Made by a program: the position numbers and the translations under genes
Part shown: positions 1 to 12,285 of the stretch, one piece after another
How positions within the stretch are numbered: position 1 is the stretch's first letter
How the letters are laid out: the number at the start of each line of letters is the position of its first letter
The notes under the pieces: generated by a model
What the model was told of the DNA's origin: nothing
Database searches by the model: none
What the model saw: the letters and a program-made list of their open reading frames with translations, nothing else
Origin: Dugong dugon
Lineage: Eukaryota > Chordata > Mammalia > Sirenia > Dugongidae
NCBI GenBank assembly: GCA_030035585.1
Contig: CM057463.1
Coordinates: 138,044,736-138,108,735, forward strand
Direction of reading: 5' to 3'
DNA length: 64,000 bases

Positions 1-844
1 GAGAGCAATTAGGGTCACATAACAATGTATGTATAAATTTTTGTATGGGAGACTAACTTGAAATGTAAACTTCATCTAAACTACAGCAATAAAGAAAAAA
101 AAATTACACTGGGACGGCAGGCATAAACTGGAACTGTCCCAAGCAAACTGGGACTTACGGTCCCTACCAATCGGCCCATAGTTTTAAAACTTCTAAAGTT
201 AGCTGATATACTTAAAGTAATCATTTTTACTTTGGATAATTTTAAAACAAAAATAGCAATGTTGATTTTACCCAAATGTGTATATATATGTATATGTTTT
301 ATATGTTTATGATAAATTATATATATCCTAATATATATAAAATGTGTATTTATTTGTATTCAGAAATCCTCTAAGGTAGTATATTTCTTATTAAGCGCTC
401 TTTGCATAACATTTAGAGCTTAAAAAACAATGAATTTGATGAGTTTGGAAGGTGGGCAAGTTTAGCAGAATTAATTTTTACATGCATATTGTTGTTTATT
501 ATGTTAACGTGAAATCAGAATCAGTAAGCCTAATAGTTTTTGAGCTCGCACTCTCTGTACCTGTGTACATTTGATTAGTTTGTTTTTTATATTAAAGTTG
601 CTTTTAAATTAACTTTAGGTTAATGCTAAAAAACTGTTAATTCTTGAAATATTCTCTTAATTTTGTTTAATTTCATTTTAATTTAATAACAGTATTCTTA
701 AAGCTGCTGCTATTTTTTATGTACTTAACATTTCTCTAGAGTTAAGCAGGCCTTATCTCCCAGTTTATAGTGATATAAGTCCATTTCTCAGTGGGCATAT
801 TTTCATCTATGCAGATGGAGACACACAGACACTGAATGAGAAAG

Positions 845-1000
845 ACCACCAAACCAGTGGCCATCACGTTAATTCTGACTCATGGTGACCCCATGTGTGT
901 CAGAGTAGAACTGTGCTCCATAGGGTTTTCAATGACTAATTTTTTAGAAGTAGATCACCAGGCCTTTCTTCTAACGTGGCTGTGGGTAGACTCAAACCCA
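845..1000 (-). repeat. Afrotherian SINE fragment
   Basis: Minus copy: TTCTGACTCATGGTGACC, ACTGTGCTCCATAGGG, TAGATCACCAGGCCTTTC; head missing. A (CA)n run follows at 1020-1032. Confidence 0.85.
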
Positions 1001-1399
1001 AAGGAAACAAAAGAGCGTGCACACACACACACATCTAATTCATCCAAAATTTACAGAATGGCAGACATTACAATTGAGTTAATTTTATAAATAGTTTATC
1101 CATTTACATGTCATTAAAAAAAAATAGAATGGAAATCTTCCTGGATATAGCAAACACTTACCTGACTTATCTATCAGAATATTCTACACATAGTTTGCTT
1201 AACTCACTGTGCTATATAATATACTGAAATCCACTGAGTATAGTAGGGACCCTTGTCCCTACATTAGATGGTTCCGGTCAGTGATGATTATGTTTTTGTT
1301 TCCGCATATATTTTTTTTTCTCTGTCTTCAGAGATACAGTTCAGGATACGAGCCTTTTCTTTCTGCTGTTCTCTGCCAGAGATATCAGAATAGTGGGTG

Positions 1400-1602
1400 A
1401 GAGTCCAGGCTTTCCAGATAGACCTGAGATTAGATCCCAACTCCACTGCTTACTAGCCATATGGCCTGTCTGACTGCCAAATGGGATTATAATATTAGCC
1501 TCCATAGGGTTCTTCTGAAGAGTCATAAGATTACAAATATATAGTACTTAGCAGTGCCTGCCACATATTGGACATTCAATACATATATATTCCTCATCAC
1601 CA
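1400..1602 (+). repeat. MIR SINE
   Basis: Ancient MIR wording on +: CCCAACTCCACTGCTTACTA, TGCCAAATGGGATTATAATA, AGTGCCTGCCACATATTGGA. Confidence 0.82.
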
Positions 1603-1948
1603 CCCTTGACAACACCCACGCTAGAAACCTTGCACCCGTCTCCTTTCTGACCTCTCGCTTAATGTCATCTGTGAACTGGGCAGCTGTTTAACCAAGAAGG
1701 TTAGAACTGCATCTAAGCCAAAAGCTGATTATAATAGAAAAAAATTTTTTTTTGTCCAAGTATACGTGGACTGTTTTATAAATGAAGAACTGACATATTT
1801 TGACCTTTAAGTAGGTAATATTTGAAATGAGCCTTGAAAGATGGGTAGGATTTAGACTGGAAAACATAGGTAGAAAATCATTCTGCACAGAGGAAATTAA
1901 TGTCAGATCTGGCATGAGCATTTGCGAAAAAAGGAGTGGTTCAAGGAA

Positions 1949-2150
1949 CCTGGGGTGGCAGAATCAGTTTGCGGTTGACTGCCAGCGTTAGATTCCCCAC
2001 CACTGGCGACTCTGTGGAGGAAAGACCTGGAGAACTGCTTCCATGAAGATTACAACAAAGAAAACCCTTTGGAACAGTTCTACTCTGTAACACATGGGGT
2101 CACCATGAGTTGGGGGCAGACTCAGCAGCAGCTAACAAAAACGACAATAA
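1949..2150 (+). repeat. Afrotherian SINE
   Basis: Diverged + copy with CTGGGGTGGCAGAAT head, CTTCCATGAAGATTACA body and CACATGGGGTCACCATGAGT tail ending in an A/C-rich run. Confidence 0.8.
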
Positions 2151-2206
2151 TAATTGCCAAATAATATTGCATGGTATGGATATACCATATCTTATTTCTT
2201 GAAAAA

Positions 2207-2409
2207 GGAGACCTGGTGACACAGTGGTTCAGTACTCTGCTGCTAACTGAAAGGTCGATGGTTCGAACTCACCAACTGCTCTGTGGGAGAAAGATGTGGC
2301 AGTCTGCTTCCATAAAGATTACAGCCTTGGAAACCCTATGGGGCAGTCCTGCTCTGTCCTGTAGGGTCGCTATAAGTCAGAATCAGCTCAACTGCAACAG
2401 GTATTTTTT
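2207..2409 (+). repeat. Afrotherian SINE
   Basis: Full-length + copy; the B-box-like GGTTCGAACTC is well kept. It lies 56 bp after the previous copy. Confidence 0.88.
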
Positions 2410-2490
2410 AAAGAGGAGTGGTTCAGTTTATCTGGAATAGAGAATATATGTCTTAAAAGATGAAACTCAAGAGAGAATATGGGCGTCTTT

Positions 2491-2563
2491 GGTAGTTCTA
2501 CTCCGTCCTATAAAGGGTCGCTGTAAGTCGGAATCAACTCAACAGCAGTGGATTTTGGTTTGG
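2491..2563 (+). repeat. Afrotherian SINE 3' fragment
   Basis: Only the tail: GTTCTACTCCGTCCTATA, GGGTCGCTGTAAGTCGGAAT, then a GGTTTGG end. Confidence 0.8.
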
Positions 2564-2749
2564 TGTTATCAAGGATTCTGAGTACCAGGATTCTGAGGTT
2601 AATTTAGTGGAAAATAGGGAGCCACTGATATTTTCTAAGCAATGGAGTTTTGCTTTAGGAGGGTTTCTATGGTATTAGCATTCGGTATATATTAGAGTTG
2701 GGAGAAACAAAGGTGAAAAGATTAGTTAGAGTGGTCTAGGTAAAAAATA

Positions 2750-3545
2750 ACAAGGCCTAACTCTGTACATTGCTAGTAGGGGTCTAAATTAGTACAGTCT
2801 CTATGAAAGGCAATTTGGCAATATTTATCAATTTATTACAAATGCACAATTTTCATATTACAAATGCACAATTTTCCTCAGTAATCCCACTTCAAAGAAT
2901 ATAATCCTCAGATATACTTGCAAACAAGTGAAAATGATGGGTATACAAGGTTATTTATAATAACGTAAGATCAGAATAAGGACTCATTGAATAAATTATG
3001 GTACTTCCATATAAGAGACTCTACAGTAAGAACAATGAAGCTCCTTATGTTCTGATACAGAACAATCTCCAAGATATATTAAGTTTAAAAAAAAAAATCA
3101 TGGTATAAAATTATGTATAGAGTTTGCTTCCATTTATGATTCAAAATTAAAAAAGAAAGGATACATATTTATGCACATTAAACAAAACCAAACCCATTGC
3201 CGTTGAGTCAATTCCAACTCATAGTGACCCTATAGGACAGAGGAGAACTGCCCAAAAGGGTTCCCAAGGAGCAGCTGGTGGATTTGAACTGCTAACCTTT
3301 TGGTTTGCAGCTGTAGCTCTTAACCACTGGACCACCAGGGTTCCATATATATACATTGTTGTTTTTATATACATAGAATATTTCTGGAAGAATACACACA
3401 CACACAAATGATGTTGCTGGCTTCTCGGTAAAGGCACTAGGTGACTGAAAGACAGGAATGAGATTTTTTACTGTATTCCCTCTTGAACCTTTAGAATTTT
3501 ATATGAAATGGTAGTACCTATCCAAAATAAATTTAAAAAGCAATG
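2750..3545 (+). mobile_element. L1M-type 3' end with SINE inside
   Basis: Old L1 3' sequence (GGCAATTTGGCAATATTTAT, CATGGTATAAAATTATG) interrupted by the SINE at 3181-3344. A 21-bp unit with TACAAATGCACAATTTTC is tandemly doubled at about 2836-2876. Confidence 0.65.
3181..3344 (-). repeat. Afrotherian SINE (short type)
   Basis: Minus copy from AACAAAACCAAACCCATTGC to ACCACCAGGGTTCC, lacking the middle block of the long type. Inserted in an L1M. Confidence 0.9.
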
Positions 3546-3794
3546 AAGCCTGAAGTAAGGATGATAGTAGCTATAGGATTAGAGAGATAACTTATCATAA
3601 GTTGATTATGGGGAAAATTTTTTAATAAAGAATATAGAGTTCTAAGAACAGAAATTTGTGGAATGCCTAATAACTGTATAGTGTTGCCCCATGTTATAAC
3701 ATAGCATGAAGTCGAAGACTGTAGGTTTGTGTGCTTTAAGCAGAAAAAGAAATCAATAAATCGTGTTACAGCGTTAGCCTTTGGAGACTATCAT

Positions 3795-3890
3795 CCCACA
3801 TTTACAGATGAGCATCTGAATGTCTGGAGGTTTATTGCCTGACCCAAGGTCACACAAGTGAGTGCCATAGTAAAAAAAAAAATCAAACTA
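3795..3890 (-). repeat. MIR fragment
   Basis: Minus MIR: ATTTACAGATGAGCATCTGA, CCCAAGGTCACACAAGTGAG. Confidence 0.6.
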
Positions 3891-4280
3891 AGAGTTTTAC
3901 ACGAAGATTCCAATGGAACAGGTATCTAGAAAACTAAGTATAGAAAATTACTTTCACAGCTGGAAGGGATAGGAGTATCCTGCCGCCTCCTCTCTCCCCA
4001 GTTACCCATCGACCCGCCCTTCTATGAATTTTCTTATTAGGCAGGCACTATGCCCTAGATATTGGTGTGTAATGAAACCATTCTTAAAAATCCCTTACGG
4101 TTCTTCCAGAATTCTAATGTGTCTGAGGTTTGTCTGATTGCAATACTAATATCCAAAGATTCTTAGAAATTTTTCTTTAAGTCACTATGAAAATTTTGAC
4201 ATTGAGTCTGACTCTCTACACTTCAGATTTCATAACCCCATTAAGTCTCCTTGTACCTCTATGTGAAGTTCTGGGTGGTG

Positions 4281-4482
4281 ATGGTGTGTGCCATTGAGTT
4301 GACTCCAACTTACAGTGACCCTGTGTGACACAATAGAACAGCCCCATAGGGTTTCCTAGGCTGAAATCTTTACAGGAGCAGACTGCCAGGTCTTTTTTCC
4401 TGCGGAGCAGTTGGTGGGTTCCAACCGCTGACCTTTCAGTTAGCAGCTGAGCTGTTAACCATTGCATCACCAGGACTCCTGC
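4281..4482 (-). repeat. Afrotherian SINE (long type)
   Basis: Minus copy with 14-bp target duplication AGTTCTGGGTRGTG at 4267-4280 and 4483-4496. Confidence 0.9.
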
Positions 4483-5191
4483 AGTTCTGGGTAGTGGCTA
4501 CTATATGTGGAAGGGTAGACATTTTTGGAAAGGAAACATTTATAAACTCTAGTTCTTTCTAACAATTTCTTTACCAAGTTCCTAATATAAGTTATTGGTC
4601 AAATGTAGAGCCTCCACTACAGATTCTTCATTTTTGTAAATAGATAACAGGTTTAGTTACAATTTTTTGTGACCTTATCACCTTTTATCCCTAGAGTTAG
4701 AAGCCTCTATTGTGGTATTCTCACTACAGCTGAAACAGCCCCTCCAGCTGCAGCAGCTTTGGCAGTAGGTGGCCTCTGCTCTGCTGACTCACAAAGGTTT
4801 GGAAGCTTTTATGTTTCTGGTCTTCCTGCCTCTCTGCTGAAATGGCCTTTAAGTATCTTGCCTTTAGTTAACTCTTAGCTGGCTCCTATATCCGGGTCCA
4901 CTTCCTGCTAGTCCCTGCAAAGCCCTAAAAGAACCACTTCATTTAGATTTTTCTTTGTGCCAAACATTATATTTTAAGCTGTCTTATTTCAGTCAAAACA
5001 GTAAGATGTGTCTTGCGTAGGCCCAGTCAAACCCCGGTATTTTCCCTCCCAGGAAAGGTGACTTCATTAGTAGCTAGCGTGTTTACTCTTTAGTATTATT
5101 TTTTCTCTCCTTAGGGTCCTAACTCTCTACATACAGATCTGGATTTCTGTACTAAATTGTTTTATTTTGTATTTTGTTAGGTACAGTCAAG

Positions 5192-5482
5192 TCAGTTCTG
5201 ACTCATAGCGACCCTGTGCACAACAGAACAAAACACTGCCTGGTCTTGCACCATTCTCACAATCATTGCTATGTTGGAGTCCATTTTTGCAGCTACAATG
5301 TCATTCCATCCCATTGAGAGTCTTCCTCTTTTTTGATAAACCTCTACTCTACCAAGCATGATGTTGTTCTCCAGGGACTGGTCCCTCCTGATAACATGTC
5401 CAAAGTACATGAGACGAAGTCTCCCCATCCTCACTTCTAAGGAGCATTCTTGCTGTACTTCTTCCAAGACAGATTTGTTCAT
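5192..5482 (-). pseudogene. RTE C-terminal coding fragment
   Basis: 96 codons: QQECSLEVRMGRLRLMYFGH then VIRRDQSLENNIMLGRVE. The RL-YFGHV-RR block is the typical RTE/BovB C-terminus. The same block recurs in the + copy near 56458-56600. Confidence 0.8.
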
Positions 5483-5771
5483 TCTTTTGGCAGTCCGTGG
5501 TATATTCAGTATTCTTCACCAACACCGTAATTCAACTGCATCATTTCTTCTCTGGTCTTCCTTATTTATTGTCCAGCTTTCGTATGCATGTGAGGCATTT
5601 GAAGATACCGTGGTTTGGGTCAGGCACACCTTGGTCCTCAAGTTAACATCTTTGCTTTAAAAGACTTTAAAGAGATCTTTTGTAGCAGATATGCCCAATG
5701 TAATATGTCCTTTGATTTCCTGACTCCTGCTTCCACGGGCATTGATTATGGATCCGAGTAAGATAAAATCC

Positions 5772-6056
5772 TTAACTAACTTCAATATTTTCTCTGTTTA
5801 TCATGATGTTGCTTATTGGTCTAGTTATGAAAATTTTGTTTTCTTTATGTTCAGTGTAATCCATACCGTCTTCGATCTTCATCAGTAAGTCTTCTTTGCT
5901 TTCAGCAAGCAAGGTTGTGTCATCTGCATATAACAGGTTGTTAATGAATCTTCCTCCAGTCCTGATGCCACATTCTCCTTCACATAGTCCAGCTTCTTGG
6001 ATTATTTGCTTAGCGTATATATTGAATGAGTATGATGAAAGGTACAACCCTGACAC
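5772..6056 (-). pseudogene. RTE reverse transcriptase fragment with YADD motif
   Basis: 94 codons. GRFINNLLYADDTTLLAESK carries an intact RT catalytic box (YADD codons at 5919-5930, minus strand). Preceded by YAKQIIQEAGLCEGECGIRTGG, as in RTE elements. Flanking frames are broken, so no active enzyme is expected. Confidence 0.85.
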
Positions 6057-6397
6057 ACACTTTTTCTGATTTTAAACTATGCAATATCCCTATGTTCTGT
6101 CCAAACGATTGACTCTTGGTCTATGTACAGATTCCTCATGAGCACAACTAAGTGTTCTGGAATTCCCATTCTTCACAAATTATGTTATCCATAATTTCTT
6201 ATGATCCACACAGACACATGCCTTTCCAATAAAACAAGGGAAACATCTTTCTGGTATTCTCTGCTTTCAGCCAAGATCCAGCTAACATCAGCAATGATAT
6301 CTCTCATTCCACATCCTCTTCTGAATCCACTTGAATTTCCAGCAGTTCTCTGTGGATGTACTGCTGCGACCGTTTTTGAATTATCTTCAGCAAAATT

Positions 6398-6707
6398 TTA
6401 ATTGCATCTGATATTTAATATATTGTTCCATAATTTCTGCATTCCATTGGATCGCCTTTCTTTGAATGGGCACAAATATGGGCATCTTTCAGTCGTTCTG
6501 CCAGGTAGTTGTCTTCCAAATTTTTTGGCATAGATGAGTGAGCGCTTCCAGCATTGCATCCGTTTGTTGAAACATCTCAATTGGTATTCTGTCTATTCCT
6601 GGAGCCTTGTTTTTCGCCATTCCCTTCAGTGCAGCTTGGACTTCTTCCTTCAGTACCATTGGTTCTTGATCATGTGTTACCTCCTGAAATGGTTGAACGT
6701 CAACCAA
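6398..6707 (-). pseudogene. RTE reverse transcriptase fragment (N-terminal RT blocks)
   Basis: Two overlapping open stretches in different frames. One holds EEVQAALKGMAKNKAPGIDR followed by IPIEMF, the NKAPG-D block at the start of the RT; the other continues with WKRSLIYAKKFGRQLPG and LWNNIL. The frame change between them is a frameshift in the element. Confidence 0.8.
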
Positions 6708-7055
6708 TTCTTTTTGGTACAGTGATTATGTGTCTTCCTTTAATCTTCATTTGATGCTTCCTGCGTCATTCAGTTTTTTGCCCATAGAACCCTTCAGTTT
6801 TGCAACTCAAGCCTTGAATTTTTCCGTCAGTTCTTTCAGCTTGAGAAATAATGAGTGTGTTCTTCCAGTTTACTTTTCTAACTCCAGTTTTTTGCACATC
6901 TCATAATACTTTCCTGTGTCTTCTGGAGCCTCTCTGTGAAATCTTCTGTTCAGCTTTTTTACTTTATCTTTTCTTCCATTTGCTTTAGCTACTCTACATT
7001 CAAGAGAAAGTTTCACAGTCTCTTCTGACATTCATTTTGGTCTTTTTTTTCTTTT

Positions 7056-7259
7056 CTATCTTTTTAATGACCTTTTGCTTTCTTCATGTATGATGTCCTT
7101 GGTGTTATCCGGCAGCTTATCTGGTGTTGGGTCATTAGTGTTCAGTGCATCAAATCTATTCTCAAGGTGGTCTCTGAATTCAAGTAGGATATACTCAAGG
7201 TCATACTTTGGCTCTCGTGGACTTGTTTTATTTTCTTCAGCTTCACCTTGAATTTGCAT
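7056..7259 (-). pseudogene. RTE endonuclease-RT linker fragment
   Basis: 67 codons including PREPKYDLEYILLEFRDHL and a lysine-rich end, typical of the RTE region between endonuclease and RT. It is the first coding block on the 3' side of the L1 insertion, confirming that both halves belong to one element. Confidence 0.75.
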
Positions 7260-7302
7260 ATGAGCAACTGATGGTCAGTTCTAAAGTTGGCCACTGGTCT
7301 TA

Positions 7303-8062
7303 TTTTTTTTTTTTTTAATTGTCCTTCAGGTGAAGGCTTACAGAACAAATAGTTTCTCATGAAACAGTAGTACACATATTGTTTTATGACATTGGTTAAC
7401 AACCCCACAACATGTCAACCCTCTAACTTCTCAACCTTTTTGTTTTTGGTGAAAATACACATAGCCAAAGATATACCATTTCAAAAATTTCTACATGCAC
7501 AGTTCAGTGACATTGACTGCGCTCTTCCAATTATGCTGCTATTCTCACTTAAGATGAAGGCTTACAGAACAAAATAGTTTCTCATTTAACAGTTACTACA
7601 CATGACAATGGCTAACAATCTCACAACACATCAACAATATCCTTACTCAACCTTGGGTTCCCTATCACCAGCTTCCTTGTCCCCTTCTGCCTTCTGGCCC
7701 TTGTGACCGGACTACAGTACCTCATTAGTCCCATTTGGTTTTATGGGGCTTGTCCACTCCCAGGCTGAACGGTGAACCTTGGAGATAATTTCACGACTGA
7801 GCTAAAAGGGTGTCTGGGGGCCATACCCTCAGGGTTTCTCCAGTCTCCTTTAGGCCAGTAAATCTGGTTTTTTTTTTTTTTTTTGTGAGTTAGAATTATG
7901 TTCCACATCCTGCTCCAGCTCTGTCCAGAACCCTCTGTTGTGATCCTGGTCAGAGCAGTTAGTGGTGGTAGCCGGGCACCATCTAGCTGTACTGGACTCA
8001 GTCCGGTGGAGGCCTTGGTAGCTGTGGTCCATTAGTCCTTCGGACTAATCTTTTCCTTGTAT
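7303..8062 (-). mobile_element. L1 3'-UTR pieces inserted in the RTE
   Basis: Begins with a poly(T) (poly(A) of a minus-strand element). Two copies of an L1 3' end (7320-7440 and 7551-8062, both with GAAGGCTTACAGAACA) flank a piece of a second L1 3' end (7440-7550, compare 49600-49700). Minus strand of 7850-8040 matches + strand 29120-29300 of another L1 here. Confidence 0.8.
7850..8032 (-). other. Small open frame in L1 3' UTR (copy 1)
   Basis: 60 codons beginning MDHSYQGLHRTESSTARW, containing CPATTTNCSDQDHNRG and ending in a poly-lysine from the T run. Same frame as the ORF at 29142-29372. No known domain; probably a by-product of L1 3' UTR sequence. Confidence 0.35.
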
Positions 8063-8951
8063 CACTGGCCTTGTTTTGGTTGATGATATTGAGCTTCTCC
8101 ATCATCTCTTTCCACAGATGTAGTCGTTTGATTCCTGTGTATTCCACCAGGCGAGGTCCACATGTATAGTCACCATTTATGTTGTTGAAAAAGGATATTT
8201 CCAATGAATAAGTCGATGGTCTTGCAAAATTCTGTCATTTGATCTCCAGTTTTGTTTCTGTTGCCAAGGCTGTATTTTCCAACTACGGACCTTTCTTCTT
8301 TGTTTCCAACTTTTGTATTCCAATCATCAGTAATTGTCAATGCATCTCGATTGCATGTTTGATCAATTTCAGACCGCAGAAGTTGGTAAAAGCCTTCAAT
8401 TTCTTCATCTTTGGCATTAGTGGTTGATGCATAAATTAGAATAATACTCGTATTAACTGGTCTTCCTTGTGGGCTTTTGGATATTATCCTATCACTGACA
8501 GCACTGTACTTCAGGATAGACCTTGAAATTTTCTTTTGGATGATGAATGCAACTCCATTCCTATTCAATTTGTCATTCTTGGCATAGTAGACCATATGAT
8601 CATCTGGTTCAAAATGCCTATACCAGTGCATTTCAGCTCACTAACGCCTAGGATACCTACCTTCAAGTGTTCCATTTCATTCTTTACAACTTCCAGTTTT
8701 CCTTAATTCATACGTTCCACGTTGCGATTATTAATGGATGTTTACAGCTGTTTCTTCTCATTTTGAATCATGCTACATCAGCAAATGAAGGTCTCGATAG
8801 CTTTACTCCATCCACGTCATTAAAATTGACCCTACTTTGAGGCAGCATCTCATCCCAAGTCTTATTTTGAGTGCCTTCCAACCTGAGGGGCTCATCTGCC
8901 AGCACTGTATCAAACAGTGTTTCACTGCTATCCATTAAGTTGTCATTGGCC
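8063..8951 (-). mobile_element. RTE-type LINE, 5' part (endonuclease), decayed
   Basis: Continuation of the same element beyond the L1 insertion. On the minus strand it encodes an AP-endonuclease-like segment in damaged frames; bases 8632-8760 add the preceding portion (GKLEVVKNEMEHLKVGILGV) with stops around it. Upstream (8760-8951) reads as RTE 5' region with no intact frame. Confidence 0.85.
8170..8631 (-). pseudogene. RTE endonuclease-domain fragment
   Basis: 153-codon open stretch. It contains NRNGVAFIIQKKISRSIL, ILIYASTTNAKDEEIEGFY, ALTITDDWNTKVGNKEE and GDQMTEFCKTIDLFIGN, which I recognise as the middle of the RTE/BovB endonuclease. The GDWN-type core is altered to DDWN. The N-terminal part lies upstream in broken frame and the frame ends before the linker, so this is a dead remnant and not a gene. 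Confidence 0.85.
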
Positions 8952-9136
8952 TTTTTTTTTCTTCAGAAGTAGATCACCAGGTCCTTTTTCCCAGTCTGTC
9001 TTAGTCTGGAAGCTCTGCTGAAATCTGTCCACCATGGATGACCCTGCTGGTATTTGAAATACTGGTGGCATAGCTGCCAGCATCACAGCAACACACAAGC
9101 CACCACAGTATGACAAACTGACAGACACGTGGTGGG
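8952..9136 (-). repeat. SINE-body / RTE 5'-end sequence
   Basis: Minus strand reads GTGTTGCTGTGATGCTGGCA, then AGAGCTTCCAGACTAAGACA and a TGATCTACTTCTGAAG end. The same segment occurs inside the tRNA-Gly SINE at 17871-18212. It lies directly at the 5' side of the RTE, so it may be RTE 5' UTR or an adjoining SINE fragment. Confidence 0.65.
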
Positions 9137-11329
9137 TACTAAATTGCAACTTCCAAAATCTTTCTATATTTTACAAACCACTTTATTAGAAGGGTTATCT
9201 TCAAAAAATAGATAAATAAAAATAAAATTTTACATGTTTTTTGAATATTTGGAAGCTAAATATTTAGAAATGTTAAAAACTTAACTTTTTTTTTTTCCCC
9301 TTCACACACTTGTTTGGTATGTTGATTTTTCCCTATACCAGGATGAATTCAGCCTTAAGAGCAAATACAATTAATTGAAGCCTCCTGGTGATACAGCTGT
9401 TCATAGTGGTTATCTAAATTTAATTCACTCACGTATGAGCCAAGATCAAATTTTCATGTGAGCCCATTTCCTTGAAGGATTTTTTTTTTTTTAATTCTGT
9501 CAGGCTTTTCAGATTAAACTAAACACCTGTAGGTATGTCTGATTTGATTTCTTCTCTATATCTTTATTATACCTGTGGAGGCAGTGCTTTAAAACTAAGA
9601 AGCAAAATGTTTTTTGAGAGAAAACAAAGATGTTTTCATTGAAAAATTGAATCTAACCTTTGTGTTACATTACTGCTTAAAAGGGGATTTCTCTTAATCA
9701 TTTTTAAATGTATGATAAGCTGCAACTATATTCATTATTCTGTCACTTTGTGAGTCTAATGGAGCAAGAACAGCTGCTGTCTGGTCTGTAAATAACTGCA
9801 GCATGGTCTTTCAAAGTAATGCAGGGACAAGATCAGAACAGCACACACAAGGTGTGCAATGCGAAATTAATTGAAAATTCGTGATCTGAGAGTTGGAGAC
9901 ACTTTTATGGCATGTAAACATTTGTTCGGCAGCTAAAGTAACGACAGTGCATTAAACCAGTAGTATTACTTCTTCTGGCACCTAGCAGAAATGTTAATTG
10001 GTCATCAACCATTAGCTTGTAATAAAAGGAGTGAACTTGCAGTGCTGAGTGTATAGCCAGATAAATTAAGTGAGAGACATAAATGTTATAAAAAAGACGA
10101 ACTGCTCCAAGTAAATTGCTTTGAATTACATTGACCTCATCACTCTACCTTTAAAACCTGTCCCTAGTTGAAAGCAGTTGATTCACCGTTCCAGATTTCC
10201 ATTAAAGCCTACCAGATCCTAAATTCAAAATGTTAAGAGCCCTTTCTCAAATTATTTTGCAACTGAACTTTCCTTTGAGATCCTTCAATGATGACTAAGG
10301 TACAAGCCAGGTAGGAAAACAGTACTCAGTGAATTTAAGCCTTACAGATTAAAGTGACATCTTTTTTATCCCATTGGAGAAGATGACAAAATTAATAGAA
10401 GTAATTTTTATAATAAAACAGTTGTAATAGCACAAAAATATGAAAGATAGTAGCCACCAAAACGAGATGCTGAAATTTCGATGTCTCACCCAACATCAAG
10501 GATGAAAATATCAAGTTTCTGGATATTAAGGAGAATTTGTGAGGAAGATTTTTAGAAAGAATTGTGCTATGTGGTAAGCATGAGCCCCACTGCCCCTCAA
10601 CCCATGGGAGAACAGAGGAGCAAGTGCCTGCCATGCCATTCAATTATGTGGTGACGATTGCCATTGGAACCATCAGAGAGCTTGGTTTGTGTTCCCTGAA
10701 GGTGGGGGCATAGTAGGCTGGTGTCTCACTCATGACTGATAAAATTAAAGCATGAGAGAGATTGGCTTACAAGGTCTTTGTCAGAAGAAGAGAAGGCTAC
10801 ATCTGAAGTAAGTGCCCTCTTTTCAATGGCAAGTCAAAGGCTCCTAAATCCCAGAAACCAGGTATGAAACTGTAAGTAGCAGTGTTAGCCTTGGGTCCTT
10901 TAAAAAGAGATCCTGCCCAAGAGGGCCCCTGACAAAGGACTTGGAGATGCACTGGCCTGATAAAGAAAATTGCATTGGTGGGGCCCAGTGGAGGGTGTCT
11001 CCAAAGAACTCAGGAACTCACCTGTAAGGGAGTCAGCTTTAAACATATATCATCTTACAATCAGTCAGATAAGAATTCCCTGCATCCCTTTGCCGCCTCC
11101 TTCCCCACATCCCAACACTAAGGGCTCAGAAACCCCATCCCTTAGTGTCATCTAAGCATGAAGAAGAGTAAAATCACACCGGAGAAAGAATAGGATCCCA
11201 GACTGCAGATTTTCTCTTGCATCAGGCTCCAGCTGGGGGAAAAGAGAAGATTTAATATTTCAATGAGTTTGGCATTTTGATTAGTATCTGGGACCAGAAG
11301 ATTTAAACTACTCAGTCAAGACTGTGTTA

Positions 11330-11487
11330 AAAAACCAAAACCCGTTGCTGTCGAGTCGATTCTGACTCATAGCGACTCTATAGGACAGAGTAGAACTGCC
11401 CCATATGGTTTCCAAGGAGCGCCTAGTGGATTCAAACTGCTGACCATAGCAGCCATAGCTCTTAACCACTACACCACCAGGGTTTCC
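11330..11487 (-). repeat. Afrotherian SINE, young-looking
   Basis: Short-type minus copy close to the apparent consensus (GTCGAGTCGATTCTGACTCA). Perfect 12-bp target duplication AAGACTGTGTTA at 11318-11329 and 11488-11499. Confidence 0.93.
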
Positions 11488-12127
11488 AAGACTGTGTTAG
11501 CAACCTAAAATTACATTAGAACTTTCTATTGCCTGAAATGCCAGAGAGGTCATACTATCTGCTTAGCCAAGGATGGGGGAAAACCATCCGCATTGAGTAG
11601 ATTCTAAAGCAATAAGGTTGCTTTAGTGATTATACCCCATGAATCTGAAATGTTTAATGTATGAGTTACACAATGATTGTTAAGAGTCCAGTTTTTCCCA
11701 ATACAATATTGCATTTGGAGTTTGTGTGATGACCTGGTGAAGAAACATGATATAAAGTGAATCATTTTTATTGCTTTTTACAAATAGAGCAAATAGAGGC
11801 ATCTAGACTCTGAAATTAAGAGTAGATAAAATAACTTATTATATAATGATATAATATTGATAACATCATACAACAGAGCACTGAGAGTGTACAATGACCA
11901 TTTACAGTACACCTACGGATTCAAAGCCCATCCTCAAAAAAAAAAAAAAGTGTGCTCTGAATGGCTGACTTCTTTTTCCTACACATGAGGCAAGAACCAA
12001 AATGCACTCCAGAGTATATTCATATGCCTTCTTCAGAACAGGCCAAATAATTGTAACAGGTTACCCTTGGAGACAAGAATTTCAAGACGAGTCTAACTAT
12101 CATATTTTACCCAATTATTTACTGCAT

Positions 12128-12285
12128 CTTTTTTTAAGTAATATGTATTTCTTGGGTGCTTACTATGTTATCAGACGCTATATCAAGCTCTTAACATGCA
12201 TTATCTCATTAAATCCTCACAAGTAGTTCATCTGGAGCTATAAAACTATTTCCCCCTCCACAATCTGATGAAAGATAAACTGTTT
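12128..12285 (-). repeat. MIR SINE
   Basis: Minus MIR: GGGTGCTTACTATGTTATCA, TTATCTCATTAAATCCTCAC. Confidence 0.75.

Larger units (their letters stand above)
5181..7301 (-). mobile_element. RTE-type LINE, 3' part (RT and tail), decayed
   Basis: Read on the minus strand this is the RT half of an RTE (BovB-related) LINE. The tail (minus strand, 5260 to 5181) carries AGACCAGGCAGTGTTTTG and GGGTCGCTATGAGTCAGAAC, the same tail as the SINEs here. Protein fragments of linker, RT and C-terminal region are collinear but frameshifted. An L1-derived insertion (7303-8062) separates it from the endonuclease half, with CACTGGYCTT repeated on both sides. Confidence 0.88.

Noticed and set aside
281..345. 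Promoter suggested by TATA-like runs
   Set aside because: Simple TA-rich sequence with no initiator or downstream gene.
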